A DNA stretch of 32,105 nt from NCBI GenBank assembly GCA_003243255.1, contig QFQM01000037.1, forward strand, positions 1-32,105, read 5' to 3'. A program made the translations under genes and the position numbers. A model generated the notes under the pieces. That model saw only the letters and a program-made list of their open reading frames with translations. It searched no databases and was not told the DNA's origin. This DNA is from Flavobacterium psychrophilum. Lineage in GTDB: Bacteria; Bacteroidota; Bacteroidia; Flavobacteriales; Flavobacteriaceae. This document shows positions 21,551 through 30,055 of this stretch, piece by piece (position 1 is the stretch's first letter; every line of letters begins with the position of its first letter).

Positions 21551-23458
21551 TTATTTTTTATTCTTCTGCTGAAGCTTTTGTTGCTCTTGTGCCTGCTCCA
21601 TCATTTCCTGCATTTTTTTCTGGAAACGACCTTGTTTCTTAGGCTTCGTCTTGTTTTCCTGAATCTGAGCGTGGATCTTATCATCCTTCACAATGTAGTT
21701 CTTGATTACAAGCATGATACCGATTGTGATAAGGTTAGAGATAAAGTAGTACAAACTCAGTCCTGATGCATAGTTATTAAAGAATATAAGCATCATTACC
21801 GGAGAAATGTAAATCATTACCTTCATTAGTTTGCTCATATCCGGCATACCTTCCTGCGGAGGTGCAGCCATAGACTGGTCACCTGTTGTCATCTTCATGT
21901 AGAAGAAGATCGCTACCGATGCCAATATAGGAAACAAACTCACGTGGTCACCATAAAACGGTATGTAGAATGGCAGATGGTATACTGAATCGTATGACGA
22001 AAGGTCGGTTGCCCAAAGGAAACTTTGCTGTCTCAGATCAAAGAACGACGGGAAGAACTGGAATAGCGCATAGAATACCGGAATCTGCATTAGTGCCGGC
22101 AAACATCCTGCCATTGGGTTTACGCCCGCACTGTTGTACAGCTTCATCGTTTCCTGCTGTTTCTTCATCGGGTCTTTTTTGTATTTCTCGTTAAGCTCTG
22201 CAATCTCCGGACGAAGTACTTTCATCTTAGCCTGAGAAAGGTAAGACTTATACGTTACCGGTGACATTATTATCCTAATCAGAATAGTGAAGATAATAAT
22301 AGCTATACCATACGGAAGGAAACCACTTAAAAGATTGAATAGAGGAATGAACGCATAACGGTTAATCCATCCGAAGATACCCCATCCTAACGGGATGATC
22401 TCATCAAGATTTCTGTTGTAATTATCAAGAGTTTTGTAATCTGAAGGACCATAATACATATTCATATTATAGCTTAGCTCGCCACCTTTAAACTCAAGAG
22501 GCATTTTTGCTGTGAACTTCTTAGTGAATATAGTATCCAGCTTTTCATCCTTCACAAGGTTTTCAGAAGTCATCTGAGCCTTTTTAAACGGAGTATCGGT
22601 TAAAAGGATAGAAGTGAAGAAGTGCTGTTTGAAAGCGATATAAGATACATCTTCTGCTGTCTCATCGTCAAGTTTAGAACCTTCACTCAGGGAATTGTCC
22701 TTACCATTTTCATACTCATAAACTACTTTAGTGTAACGGTTCTCATAGCTAACGCTTTTCTCGTTACGGTAGGTTTTCATCATCCACTCCAAATCCATTG
22801 GTTTAGAAGTGTCAAGCACCTGAGCAAGCCCTTGTGAACGGATAGAGAAATCCATCATATAGTCGTTCGGCTTAAGCACGTAACGGTACTCTAAAAACTG
22901 GTTGGCACCAGCCTTAAGACGCATTGTCAAAACCTCATTTTCACCTTCTTTAGACAAAGCAGGCTCAAAATACAAGTCTTTTGTATTTAGGATACGGTTA
23001 TCCTGCGTTTTAAATTGCAGGTTCAGGTTAGCATTATTGTTTTTTATAAGCTCTACCTGTTGTCCTGAACTTTTAGTAAGCCTTGTAAAATCGTTTACGG
23101 CTGCCTCCTGAATATAACCACCTTTATTAGCTATTTTAAGGGTTAGCAGTTTACTTTTAAGTTCCGTAACGGCATTTTTTGCTGACGGAAGCGAAGCACT
23201 GTAAGCGAAAGCTCCCAGCGAACCGTTAAGTTTTGCGATCTTAACAGAATCTGTTGCTGTTGAATCATTAATAATGGAAGCTGTTTTAGCTTCTTCAGCC
23301 GCTTTTTTAGCCTGAGCTTTCTGTACCTGCTCTTTTTTGGCATTTTCCTGAAATTCTTTTTCTTTTTCAGCAGTATTGTTATAGATCATCCATAACATAA
23401 GCGCTGCTATCAAACCAAAACCGACTATCGTTTTCCAGTCTAATCTTTTTTCTTCCAT
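21551..23458 (-). CDS. yidC: Membrane protein insertase YidC
   Basis: A 635-aa inner-membrane insertase/foldase. An N-terminal membrane helix (about 10-27) is followed by an Ala/Lys/Glu-rich linker, then the large periplasmic beta domain (about 90-345). The five-helix core starts near 360 (GWGIFGWINRYAF), with the conserved in-membrane arginine R395 (IIIFTILIRIIMSPV). A cytoplasmic helical hairpin (PEIAELNEKYKKDPMKKQQE) and MAGCLPALMQIPVFYALFQF follow. The tail is Lys/Gln-rich and may touch the ribosome. It lies 66 bases after pyrG; the two are likely co-transcribed. Confidence 0.97.
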   Translation of the reverse strand: MEEKRLDWKTIVGFGLIAALMLWMIYNNTAEKEKEFQENAKKEQVQKAQAKKAAEEAKTASIINDSTATDSVKIAKLNGSLGAFAYSASLPSAKNAVTELKSKLLTLKIANKGGYIQEAAVNDFTRLTKSSGQQVELIKNNNANLNLQFKTQDNRILNTKDLYFEPALSKEGENEVLTMRLKAGANQFLEYRYVLKPNDYMMDFSIRSQGLAQVLDTSKPMDLEWMMKTYRNEKSVSYENRYTKVVYEYENGKDNSLSEGSKLDDETAEDVSYIAFKQHFFTSILLTDTPFKKAQMTSENLVKDEKLDTIFTKKFTAKMPLEFKGGELSYNMNMYYGPSDYKTLDNYNRNLDEIIPLGWGIFGWINRYAFIPLFNLLSGFLPYGIAIIIFTILIRIIMSPVTYKSYLSQAKMKVLRPEIAELNEKYKKDPMKKQQETMKLYNSAGVNPMAGCLPALMQIPVFYALFQFFPSFFDLRQQSFLWATDLSSYDSVYHLPFYIPFYGDHVSLFPILASVAIFFYMKMTTGDQSMAAPPQEGMPDMSKLMKVMIYISPVMMLIFFNNYASGLSLYYFISNLITIGIMLVIKNYIVKDDKIHAQIQENKTKPKKQGRFQKKMQEMMEQAQEQQKLQQKNKK

Positions 23459-23524
23459 TATAAAAATTTATTTCGCTTTACACCCGTCTGCACGGGCTTT
23501 ATATTGAATACCTTTGGGTATTGC
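23459..23524 (-). promoter_or_regulatory. pyrG-yidC spacer with two short hairpins
   Basis: Read on the minus strand, the 66-base spacer holds AATACC CAAA GGTATT (23507-23522) and then CCCGT GCAG ACGGG (23483-23496). Neither is followed by a T-tract, so they are not normal terminators. They may mark RNA processing or stabilise the message; this is a guess. Confidence 0.35.
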
Positions 23525-25207
<1,683 letters not shown>

Positions 25208-25208
25208 T

Positions 25209-25402
25209 TAATGTATCAATTATTTAATGTAGCATTGTAATGATTCCTACAGCACCAACGGGTTTATTTTGACAACCAAAAATAGTGCTATGGATACAAA
25301 ACCTGCCAAACTGTCTTATCCAATGTAACAATGAATCAATTTTTCAATGTAGCAATTATCCGTACTCTTGAAATTGGTATCTATATCAGCAATTGTTACA
25401 TT
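25209..25402. repeat. AATGTA-nCAAT degenerate repeat cluster
   Basis: Two direct copies at 25209-25242 and 25321-25360 share the layout AATGTAnCAAT ... TTnAATGTAGCAnT. A shorter inverted copy (TAATGTAACAATTGCT on the minus strand) lies at about 25387-25402, up to the stop of the DUF3820 gene. A related inverted copy lies at 25705-25734. No coding frame or RNA gene is seen in the 258-bp gap that holds them. Confidence 0.55.
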
Positions 25403-25628
25403 ACTTTGGGTATTGGCGCTGTATATTCCTGATAAGATTCTCGAGGCCGTTAAGCTTCAGCTCGTAAACCAATTGCAGCATCTGTCCTAACTGCCCTGCC
25501 GGAAAACCTTTGTTATGATACCAAACCACATAATGCTCGGGTAAATCAATCAGGTATTTGCCCTCATATTTACCGAAAGGCATTTTAGTATGTGCGAGTT
25601 TTATAAGGAATTCTTTCTGCTGATCCAA
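25401..25628 (-). CDS. DUF3820 protein, TTG start
   Basis: A 75-aa cytoplasmic protein of the DUF3820 type, recognised by MPFGKYEGKYLIDLPEHYVV, WYHNKGFPAGQLG and LQLVYELKLNGLENLI. The function is not known; some members carry the label putative quorum-sensing-regulated virulence factor, without support here. The start is TTG at 25628: there is no in-frame ATG between it and the stop codon ten codons upstream, and the family usually extends about 15 residues before the MPFGK core. If TTG is not used, the ATG at residue 16 would give a 60-aa protein missing this part. Confidence 0.82.
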   Translation of the reverse strand: MDQQKEFLIKLAHTKMPFGKYEGKYLIDLPEHYVVWYHNKGFPAGQLGQMLQLVYELKLNGLENLIRNIQRQYPK

Positions 25629-25646
25629 AAGTGAAGTGATTAAATG

Positions 25647-25673
25647 AAAAATGCCTCTACCGAAGCAGAGGCA
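25647..25673 (-). terminator. Terminator after the Cys-rich lipoprotein gene
   Basis: On the minus strand TGCCTCT / AGAGGCA with loop GCTTCGGT, then five Ts. It lies immediately upstream of the DUF3820 gene. Confidence 0.8.
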
Positions 25674-25704
25674 AAGTTATTATATTTTGATGGAACAATT
25701 CTCT

Positions 25705-25734
25705 AATTTGTTACTATGGCAATTGCGACATTAG
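25705..25734 (-). repeat. Further copy of the AATGTA-CAAT repeat
   Basis: On the minus strand TAATGTCGCAATTGCCATAG followed by TAACAAATT, similar to the cluster at 25209-25402. It begins inside the last codons of the lipoprotein gene, covering its stop. Confidence 0.45.
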
Positions 25735-26429
25735 TTTACCAATTCCATTTTAAAACAACCATCCTCAGAAACATTTACAGTACCATTCCACGTAAGTCCG
25801 TCACAGCTTGCACTATAATTATAACTGCCTGCAGGCAGTTGAAAAGTGGCTGCCGAAGTAGCACCACAGGATGGCGACCCGGCGCTGTAATACCCATCTA
25901 TAGTATCTGAAAGGCCCGCAATATTTACTGTGATAAATCCGCAACCTAAATCGCTTCTTACCCAAAACATAACCTGACCATCACCAGAACCTCCTCCTCC
26001 ATTATTCGAAAGATCACCGCAATCTCCACCCCATGAACCACGCTCATAACCTGTCACAAGACAAACATCGCAATCAGGATAGGAAAATTCTAGATCGCCA
26101 TTCACAACCTCAACATAGGTATAAGGCAGTCCGTATTCCGAATCCCAGGTAATGATATTACCGTCAATATAGCCTTTATAAAGTCCCGCTGCGGTAGATC
26201 CGTGCTTTTCGCACATATATACGCGGTCAGACGATTCTCCTTCTATGCCTCCAATAGCAAGATCGGTTCTGTCACCACTTGGGCCGGGAAGTCGTGTCCA
26301 TACGCCACTAAGGCCTCCGTTATTATTTGTATTTTCATCACTGTCGTCCTCGCAGGAAACTACAAGAGCCGACACAAAAAGCAGACATATAAAACTGCTG
26401 AACTTAAGAAATTGGGTAATTGTTTTCAT
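25731..26429 (-). CDS. Cysteine-rich secreted lipoprotein of unknown function
   Basis: A 232-aa lipoprotein with lipobox ending at C26 (LVVSCEDDSDEN). The acidic residues right after the cysteine resemble surface-export signals of Bacteroidetes lipoproteins. Residues about 40-125 form a first beta-rich part. A Gly/Asn linker (LSNNGGGGSGDG) follows, then a compact C-terminal domain (about 147-232) with four cysteines (DLGCGFITV, SPSCGATS, SASCDGLTW, EDGCFKMEL). That domain recurs, to my memory, in many Bacteroidetes surface proteins as an Ig-like or beta-sandwich module, but I have no name for it. It has its own -7 element and terminator. Confidence 0.8.
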   Translation of the reverse strand: MKTITQFLKFSSFICLLFVSALVVSCEDDSDENTNNNGGLSGVWTRLPGPSGDRTDLAIGGIEGESSDRVYMCEKHGSTAAGLYKGYIDGNIITWDSEYGLPYTYVEVVNGDLEFSYPDCDVCLVTGYERGSWGGDCGDLSNNGGGGSGDGQVMFWVRSDLGCGFITVNIAGLSDTIDGYYSAGSPSCGATSAATFQLPAGSYNYSASCDGLTWNGTVNVSEDGCFKMELVN

Positions 26430-26459
26430 GATAATAAGGTTTATGTGTTTTGATAAACC

Positions 26460-26467
26460 AAAATTAC
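26460..26467 (-). promoter_or_regulatory. -7 promoter element for the Cys-rich lipoprotein
   Basis: TAATTTTG on the minus strand fits TAnnTTTG and lies 30 bases before the ATG at 26429. Confidence 0.5.
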
Positions 26468-26482
26468 CTCGCCCGAAAAAAA

Positions 26483-26510
26483 GAAAATCCCCCTTAGCAG
26501 GGGGATTTTA
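26483..26510 (-). terminator. Terminator after the lipocalin-like gene
   Basis: Stem AAAATCCCCC / GGGGGATTTT with loop TGCTAA (minus strand), then a T-rich stretch TTTTCTTTTTTT. Confidence 0.88.
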
Positions 26511-26546
26511 CCTATAAACCAATAAGGAATTTACCTTATATCCATT

Positions 26547-26990
26547 TTATAATTTAGTATAAGTATCCCTGTATTGTGTATCTTCTACATCTCCGGAACT
26601 ATGGGTAAGCACTAATTTATTGGCTGTTAATGATTCGACAGTACTTTCATATTCCCCCTCAAAACCATCATAAGTATAAACTACTTTTGTCTTGTTAGCC
26701 CTAAAGCTCCAGGTTCCATTTATAACGGCAGCACCACCACAGGTTACAGTACCCGGGTACAATGCCCAATCACCATCAGCTTCATATTCTTCGGTATCAT
26801 CAAGATCACAATCTTCTGTAACATCTTCCCAGGCTTCGCTGCCCTGCCTTGTCTCTTCTTTTGTTTTTTTCCAGACTCCAACTATTTCACTACTTCCTGA
26901 CGAATCTTTACCATCATCATCACTACAGGAAACCATAGGAATAACAATAAACAAAAGACAAATCATACCAAATCGCGTAATTGTTCTCAT
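26547..26990 (-). CDS. Lipocalin-like lipoprotein
   Basis: The frame is open further upstream, but the ATG at 26990 starts a proper lipoprotein signal (MRTITRFGMICLLFIVIPMV then SC), giving 147 aa with lipidated C22. An acidic run follows the cysteine (SDDDGKDSSG). The mature domain begins EIVGVWKKTKEE and has INGTWSFRANKTKVVYTY and LTANKLVLTHSSGD, the strand pattern of the small lipocalin-like family (IxGxW) common in flavobacteria. Two internal cysteines (DCDLDD, VTCGG) may pair. The ligand is unknown. A -7 element lies about 30 bases upstream and a terminator follows. Confidence 0.82.
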   Translation of the reverse strand: MRTITRFGMICLLFIVIPMVSCSDDDGKDSSGSSEIVGVWKKTKEETRQGSEAWEDVTEDCDLDDTEEYEADGDWALYPGTVTCGGAAVINGTWSFRANKTKVVYTYDGFEGEYESTVESLTANKLVLTHSSGDVEDTQYRDTYTKL

Positions 26991-27020
26991 ATAATATAGG
27001 TTTAATTTATTTAACAAAAC

Positions 27021-27028
27021 CAAAATTA
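27021..27028 (-). promoter_or_regulatory. -7 promoter element for the lipocalin-like gene
   Basis: TAATTTTG on the minus strand fits TAnnTTTG, 30 bases before the ATG at 26990. This supports the shorter start, since the longer frame would begin upstream of the promoter. Confidence 0.55.
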
Positions 27029-27043
27029 TTAAGTACATCAAAA

Positions 27044-27073
27044 AAGAAAACCTCCCCAAAGGGAGGTTTTTAA
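27044..27073 (-). terminator. Terminator of the LysM-OsmC unit
   Basis: On the minus strand AAAACCTCCC / GGGAGGTTTT with a short loop, then CTTTTTT. Confidence 0.88.
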
Positions 27074-27093
27074 CTATATACCGACAAGGTTTT

Positions 27094-27492
27094 TTACCAA
27101 TTGAATATCACATCCTGAACAATATCAGGATGCAGGCTAAGAGACACCGGACAGGTATGAGCTACACGCACCAATATTTCCTTTTGTTTTTCATCGGCAT
27201 CCGATTTCATATTGAAAACTACTTTTATCTCAGCAATTTTTCTTGGGCTGGGCTGCATGATCTTTGTTACTTCTGCAGTAGACCCTTCAAGGTTAACCCC
27301 CATATCACGGGCTTTGATCCCCATAATAGAAAACATACAGGTAGCCAATGCATTTGCTACCGAATCTGTTGGCGAAAAAGCCTCTCCTTTACCATGATTG
27401 TCCTTAGGAGCATCAGAAAGAACCTCTGTTCCCGATTGTATATGCACTGAAGAAGTTCTTAACTCTCCAAGATAAGTTACTTTAGATGTCAT
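27094..27492 (-). CDS. OsmC-family peroxiredoxin-like protein
   Basis: A 132-aa cytoplasmic protein of the OsmC/Ohr superfamily. The two thiol positions are C52 (ANALATCMFSIMG) and C114 (VAHTCPVSLSLHP), the pair that reduces organic hydroperoxides in this family. The fold core EGSTAEVTKIMQPSPRKIAE is also typical. It belongs to the short OsmC subgroup rather than to Ohr. It starts two bases after the stop of the LysM/receptor gene, so it is read from the same message. The oxidative-stress theme links it loosely with oxyR and dps, but they lie 22 kb away. Confidence 0.9.
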   Translation of the reverse strand: MTSKVTYLGELRTSSVHIQSGTEVLSDAPKDNHGKGEAFSPTDSVANALATCMFSIMGIKARDMGVNLEGSTAEVTKIMQPSPRKIAEIKVVFNMKSDADEKQKEILVRVAHTCPVSLSLHPDIVQDVIFNW

Positions 27493-27494
27493 AA

Positions 27495-29426
27495 TTATTG
27501 TGCTATTTTAGTGCTTAAATCCTGATCATAATACAATATATACACGCCTGTATTATGATTACCTCCTTTAATACCGCTGTATGCAAATTTATTCTCCACC
27601 TGTTCAGATGCTTTTTCAGCGCAAGCTTCCTTAAAGCCCTCCGGCTGGAAAATACGCAGGATGGTATCAAAAGTCAAATCAAAACCACGGGTTGCATACT
27701 GGTTTGGAGCTATATTATTCTTTTCCCTAAACACTTTTGCAAACAATAAACTATTTGCTGTTTCACTGTCATTGGTTACCGAAGGATAAAGCATTTTAAG
27801 CGATGTAAGCCTTGTCAGTGGAAGTTCGTCGCTATCAAAAGCATCATAACGTTCCAGAACAACCAGCTGAATCTGATAATCTGAAAGGGACTCTGCCAAA
27901 GCTCTGGTAGTTCCCAATATCATACCTATCCTTTCAGTTTCCAGAATCACGTAGTTCACCCTGTCTTTTACAAGCATACCTTTTAAAGCATCAACCATTA
28001 TAGTACCATCGGTATTTAGTGATGCAAATTTTGCAACAGGAAGATTAGTCGAAATAAATTGCTTAGAACTGTTCTTCTTGGCATCTACAACAGCAATAAT
28101 GTTAGCGTTTTTAGACTTAAGATAGTCCAGCATTGCACCTCTTACCGTTTCGGCTGTTGGTACCGACTGATAAAGATTACCAAATGATTTAGCCTCTTCT
28201 TTAGAAAGTGGCGATATTACCGGAACTCCTTTATTAGCAAGCAACGACGCAAGGGTTTCAACATTATTCGGAAAGAACGGACCAACAACAGCATCCATGC
28301 CGGCAAGGCCTCCTGCAAGTGCAGAAACATCAGAAGATGTTTTGCTTTCTTTAGAATCAAGGATCTTAACTTTAAGAGGAAGCCCAAGTGTTTTTGCCGA
28401 GTCAATTGCCATCATTGCGCCCGCATAAAAATCGAGTGTCATGTTCATAAATTTATCACTTCGCAACAATTTTGCACGAATGGTATCAGATTCAATCCTT
28501 GATATGTGAAAGGGAAGCAACAATGCCAATTCTTTGGTTTCTGACTTTTTGATTGTAGATGCCAGACCTGAAACGGGTTTAACAGCAGCATCTGTAGCAA
28601 AAGAAGCATTTGCGCCTTTAGGAAGTCTTAGCACCATACCATCCTTAAGGCCATCTTTTACATCAGGGTTAAGTGCGATAATCTGCTCTTCGGTAAGACC
28701 TGTTCTTTTAGTAAGACTGTAAAGTGTTTCTTTGGGCTGAACCTCATAATTTATATATTCCTGCTGTACAGGAGCGGCAGGTTTTGCAGTTTCTTTCTGC
28801 ACAATGGCATTCTTATCCAGTTTCAGTTTATACCCCAGCGGAAGTGTATCTTTCACTTCCGGGTTTAGCTCATCCAGCAACTGAATTGTCATACCATATT
28901 CTTTTGCGATAGAGTATTTGGTTTCCCCTTTCTCAACCACGTGATACATATACGATGGTTGATTTGGTTTCGTTTCGGCTTTCTTTTCAGCCTTAACCTG
29001 AGCCGCAACACCACTTCCCTTAATAGGGATAATGATTTTCTGCCCTACCTGAAGTCCGTTATCAAGTGTTGAACCATTAACTTTTTTTATATCCTCTACC
29101 GATACATCATACTTTTTAGCCAGACTGAAAAGTGTTTCCTTGGGCTGAACTTCATGTATAGTGTTAGCCACCTTAGTGGGCTTTTCTTTTACCGGTGCTG
29201 TTTGCGGAACTTTAGTCGCATTTGGAATAAGCAGGGTCGTGTTTTCCTTAATACCGTTCTTCGCATCCGGATTAAGGCGATAAATATCATAAGGGGTAAT
29301 TTTATATATCTTCGCAATACTTGCAACGGTCTCTCCTTTTCCTACCTTATGCTTTTTATAATCCTGTGCATAAGAAGGCGTTGACAGCATCGCCAATGAA
29401 AAAATAAAAATTACTAAATACTTCAT
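27495..29426 (-). CDS. Secreted protein with four LysM domains and a type-1 receptor-like domain
   Basis: The ATG at 29426 starts a clear signal peptide (MKYLVIFIFSLAMLSTPSYA), giving 643 aa; 12 further upstream codons are open but not signal-like. Four LysM peptidoglycan-binding modules follow: about 24-69, 92-137, 159-203 and 226-270 (each with the GETxxSIAKxY or KETLxSLxKK core and a closing IxIP). Residues about 298-640 resemble a periplasmic-binding-protein type 1 (amino-acid ABC/ANF receptor) domain: ELALLLPFHISRIESDTI, DAVVGPFFPNNVETLA, VPVISPLS. It probably sits in the periplasm on peptidoglycan. It is co-transcribed with osmC. The ligand is unknown. Confidence 0.9.
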   Translation of the reverse strand: MKYLVIFIFSLAMLSTPSYAQDYKKHKVGKGETVASIAKIYKITPYDIYRLNPDAKNGIKENTTLLIPNATKVPQTAPVKEKPTKVANTIHEVQPKETLFSLAKKYDVSVEDIKKVNGSTLDNGLQVGQKIIIPIKGSGVAAQVKAEKKAETKPNQPSYMYHVVEKGETKYSIAKEYGMTIQLLDELNPEVKDTLPLGYKLKLDKNAIVQKETAKPAAPVQQEYINYEVQPKETLYSLTKRTGLTEEQIIALNPDVKDGLKDGMVLRLPKGANASFATDAAVKPVSGLASTIKKSETKELALLLPFHISRIESDTIRAKLLRSDKFMNMTLDFYAGAMMAIDSAKTLGLPLKVKILDSKESKTSSDVSALAGGLAGMDAVVGPFFPNNVETLASLLANKGVPVISPLSKEEAKSFGNLYQSVPTAETVRGAMLDYLKSKNANIIAVVDAKKNSSKQFISTNLPVAKFASLNTDGTIMVDALKGMLVKDRVNYVILETERIGMILGTTRALAESLSDYQIQLVVLERYDAFDSDELPLTRLTSLKMLYPSVTNDSETANSLLFAKVFREKNNIAPNQYATRGFDLTFDTILRIFQPEGFKEACAEKASEQVENKFAYSGIKGGNHNTGVYILYYDQDLSTKIAQ

Positions 29427-29459
29427 GGTGTGGGTTATTTTAGAACAATTTAACAAATG

Positions 29460-29467
29460 CAAATTTA
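29460..29467 (-). promoter_or_regulatory. -7 promoter element for the LysM-OsmC unit
   Basis: TAAATTTG on the minus strand fits TAnnTTTG, 33 bases before the ATG at 29426. It overlaps the longer reading frame, which supports the later start. Confidence 0.55.
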
Positions 29468-29545
29468 TAGTTTACGTTCAGCATTAAGTAGTTTTATCTT
29501 ATAAATTTCAGTTAAAAATACAAAACGCATACCAAAAGGCAATTA

Positions 29546-29572
29546 CGAAAAAAAGAGGACTATTCGTCCTCT
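29546..29572 (-). terminator. Terminator overlapping the stop codon of the small LysM gene
   Basis: On the minus strand AGAGGAC / GTCCTCT with loop GAATA, then eight Ts. The 5' arm is coding sequence and the loop holds most of the TAG stop. Confidence 0.85.
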
Positions 29573-29964
29573 TCTTCATCTTCTGTTTTTTTCTTTAAAG
29601 GCGGTACAGCAGGTACCTGTATAGGGTTGCCTCCATTCTTTTTTATAAGGTCATGCTTAAATTTCTCCAGGTCCTGTTTATGGGATTCATGCAAAGGAAT
29701 TTTCAGCACCTGTCCGGGAACAAGCCCTAACCCGTCTGTTTGCACTTCATTATATTTATAAATCTCATCGGGGTCTACCATATATTTTTTAGATATCATG
29801 ATCATCCTTTCGCCCATAGTAGTTTTATGATCTATAAAATAAGTATCATAATCTATAAGTTCGGGTTGTGTCTCTTCTGTAGTTGTCTGACTGTTTGTAT
29901 CGTCTTGTGCCGATGCAGACTGAAATACTAAAAAAGCAACAAGTAGTAGTACTATCTTTTTCAT
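29560..29964 (-). CDS. Small secreted LysM protein with acidic tail
   Basis: The ATG at 29964 begins a signal peptide (MKKIVLLLVAFLVFQSASAQ), giving 134 aa; the 47 extra upstream codons of the open frame run back across the promoter and the helicase stop and are not used. After a Thr/Glu-rich linker there is one LysM-like domain (about 38-88, HKTTMGERMIMISKKYMVDP then VPGQVLKIP). A Lys-rich stretch and a charged tail ending TEDEEEDE follow. It likely binds peptidoglycan or its partners in the periplasm. It has its own good promoter and terminator. Confidence 0.85.
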   Translation of the reverse strand: MKKIVLLLVAFLVFQSASAQDDTNSQTTTEETQPELIDYDTYFIDHKTTMGERMIMISKKYMVDPDEIYKYNEVQTDGLGLVPGQVLKIPLHESHKQDLEKFKHDLIKKNGGNPIQVPAVPPLKKKTEDEEEDE

Positions 29965-29991
29965 ATCAGTAATCTTGGTTTTTTGGATGCC

Positions 29992-30021
29992 TAAAAGTAA
30001 TGATTTTAAAAGAAAAACAAA
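29992..30021 (-). promoter_or_regulatory. -33/-7 promoter for the small LysM gene
   Basis: On the minus strand TTTG (30018-30021), an 18-base spacer and TACTTTTA (29992-29999), one base from the TAnnTTTG consensus, 27 bases before the ATG at 29964. Confidence 0.6.
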
Positions 30022-30055
30022 ATCGACGATAGGATTTATAGATAGGCAAAAAAGA

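Noticed and set aside
25209..25734. AATGTA repeats as a CRISPR array
   Set aside because: Copies are degenerate, in both orientations and irregularly spaced, with no cas genes nearby.
26991..27059. N-terminal extension of the lipocalin-like gene
   Set aside because: It would start upstream of the -7 element and place hydrophobic junk before a proper lipoprotein signal peptide.
27130..27450. 106-codon plus-strand frame over osmC
   Set aside because: It lies entirely antisense to a well-conserved OsmC gene and has no domain-like sequence.
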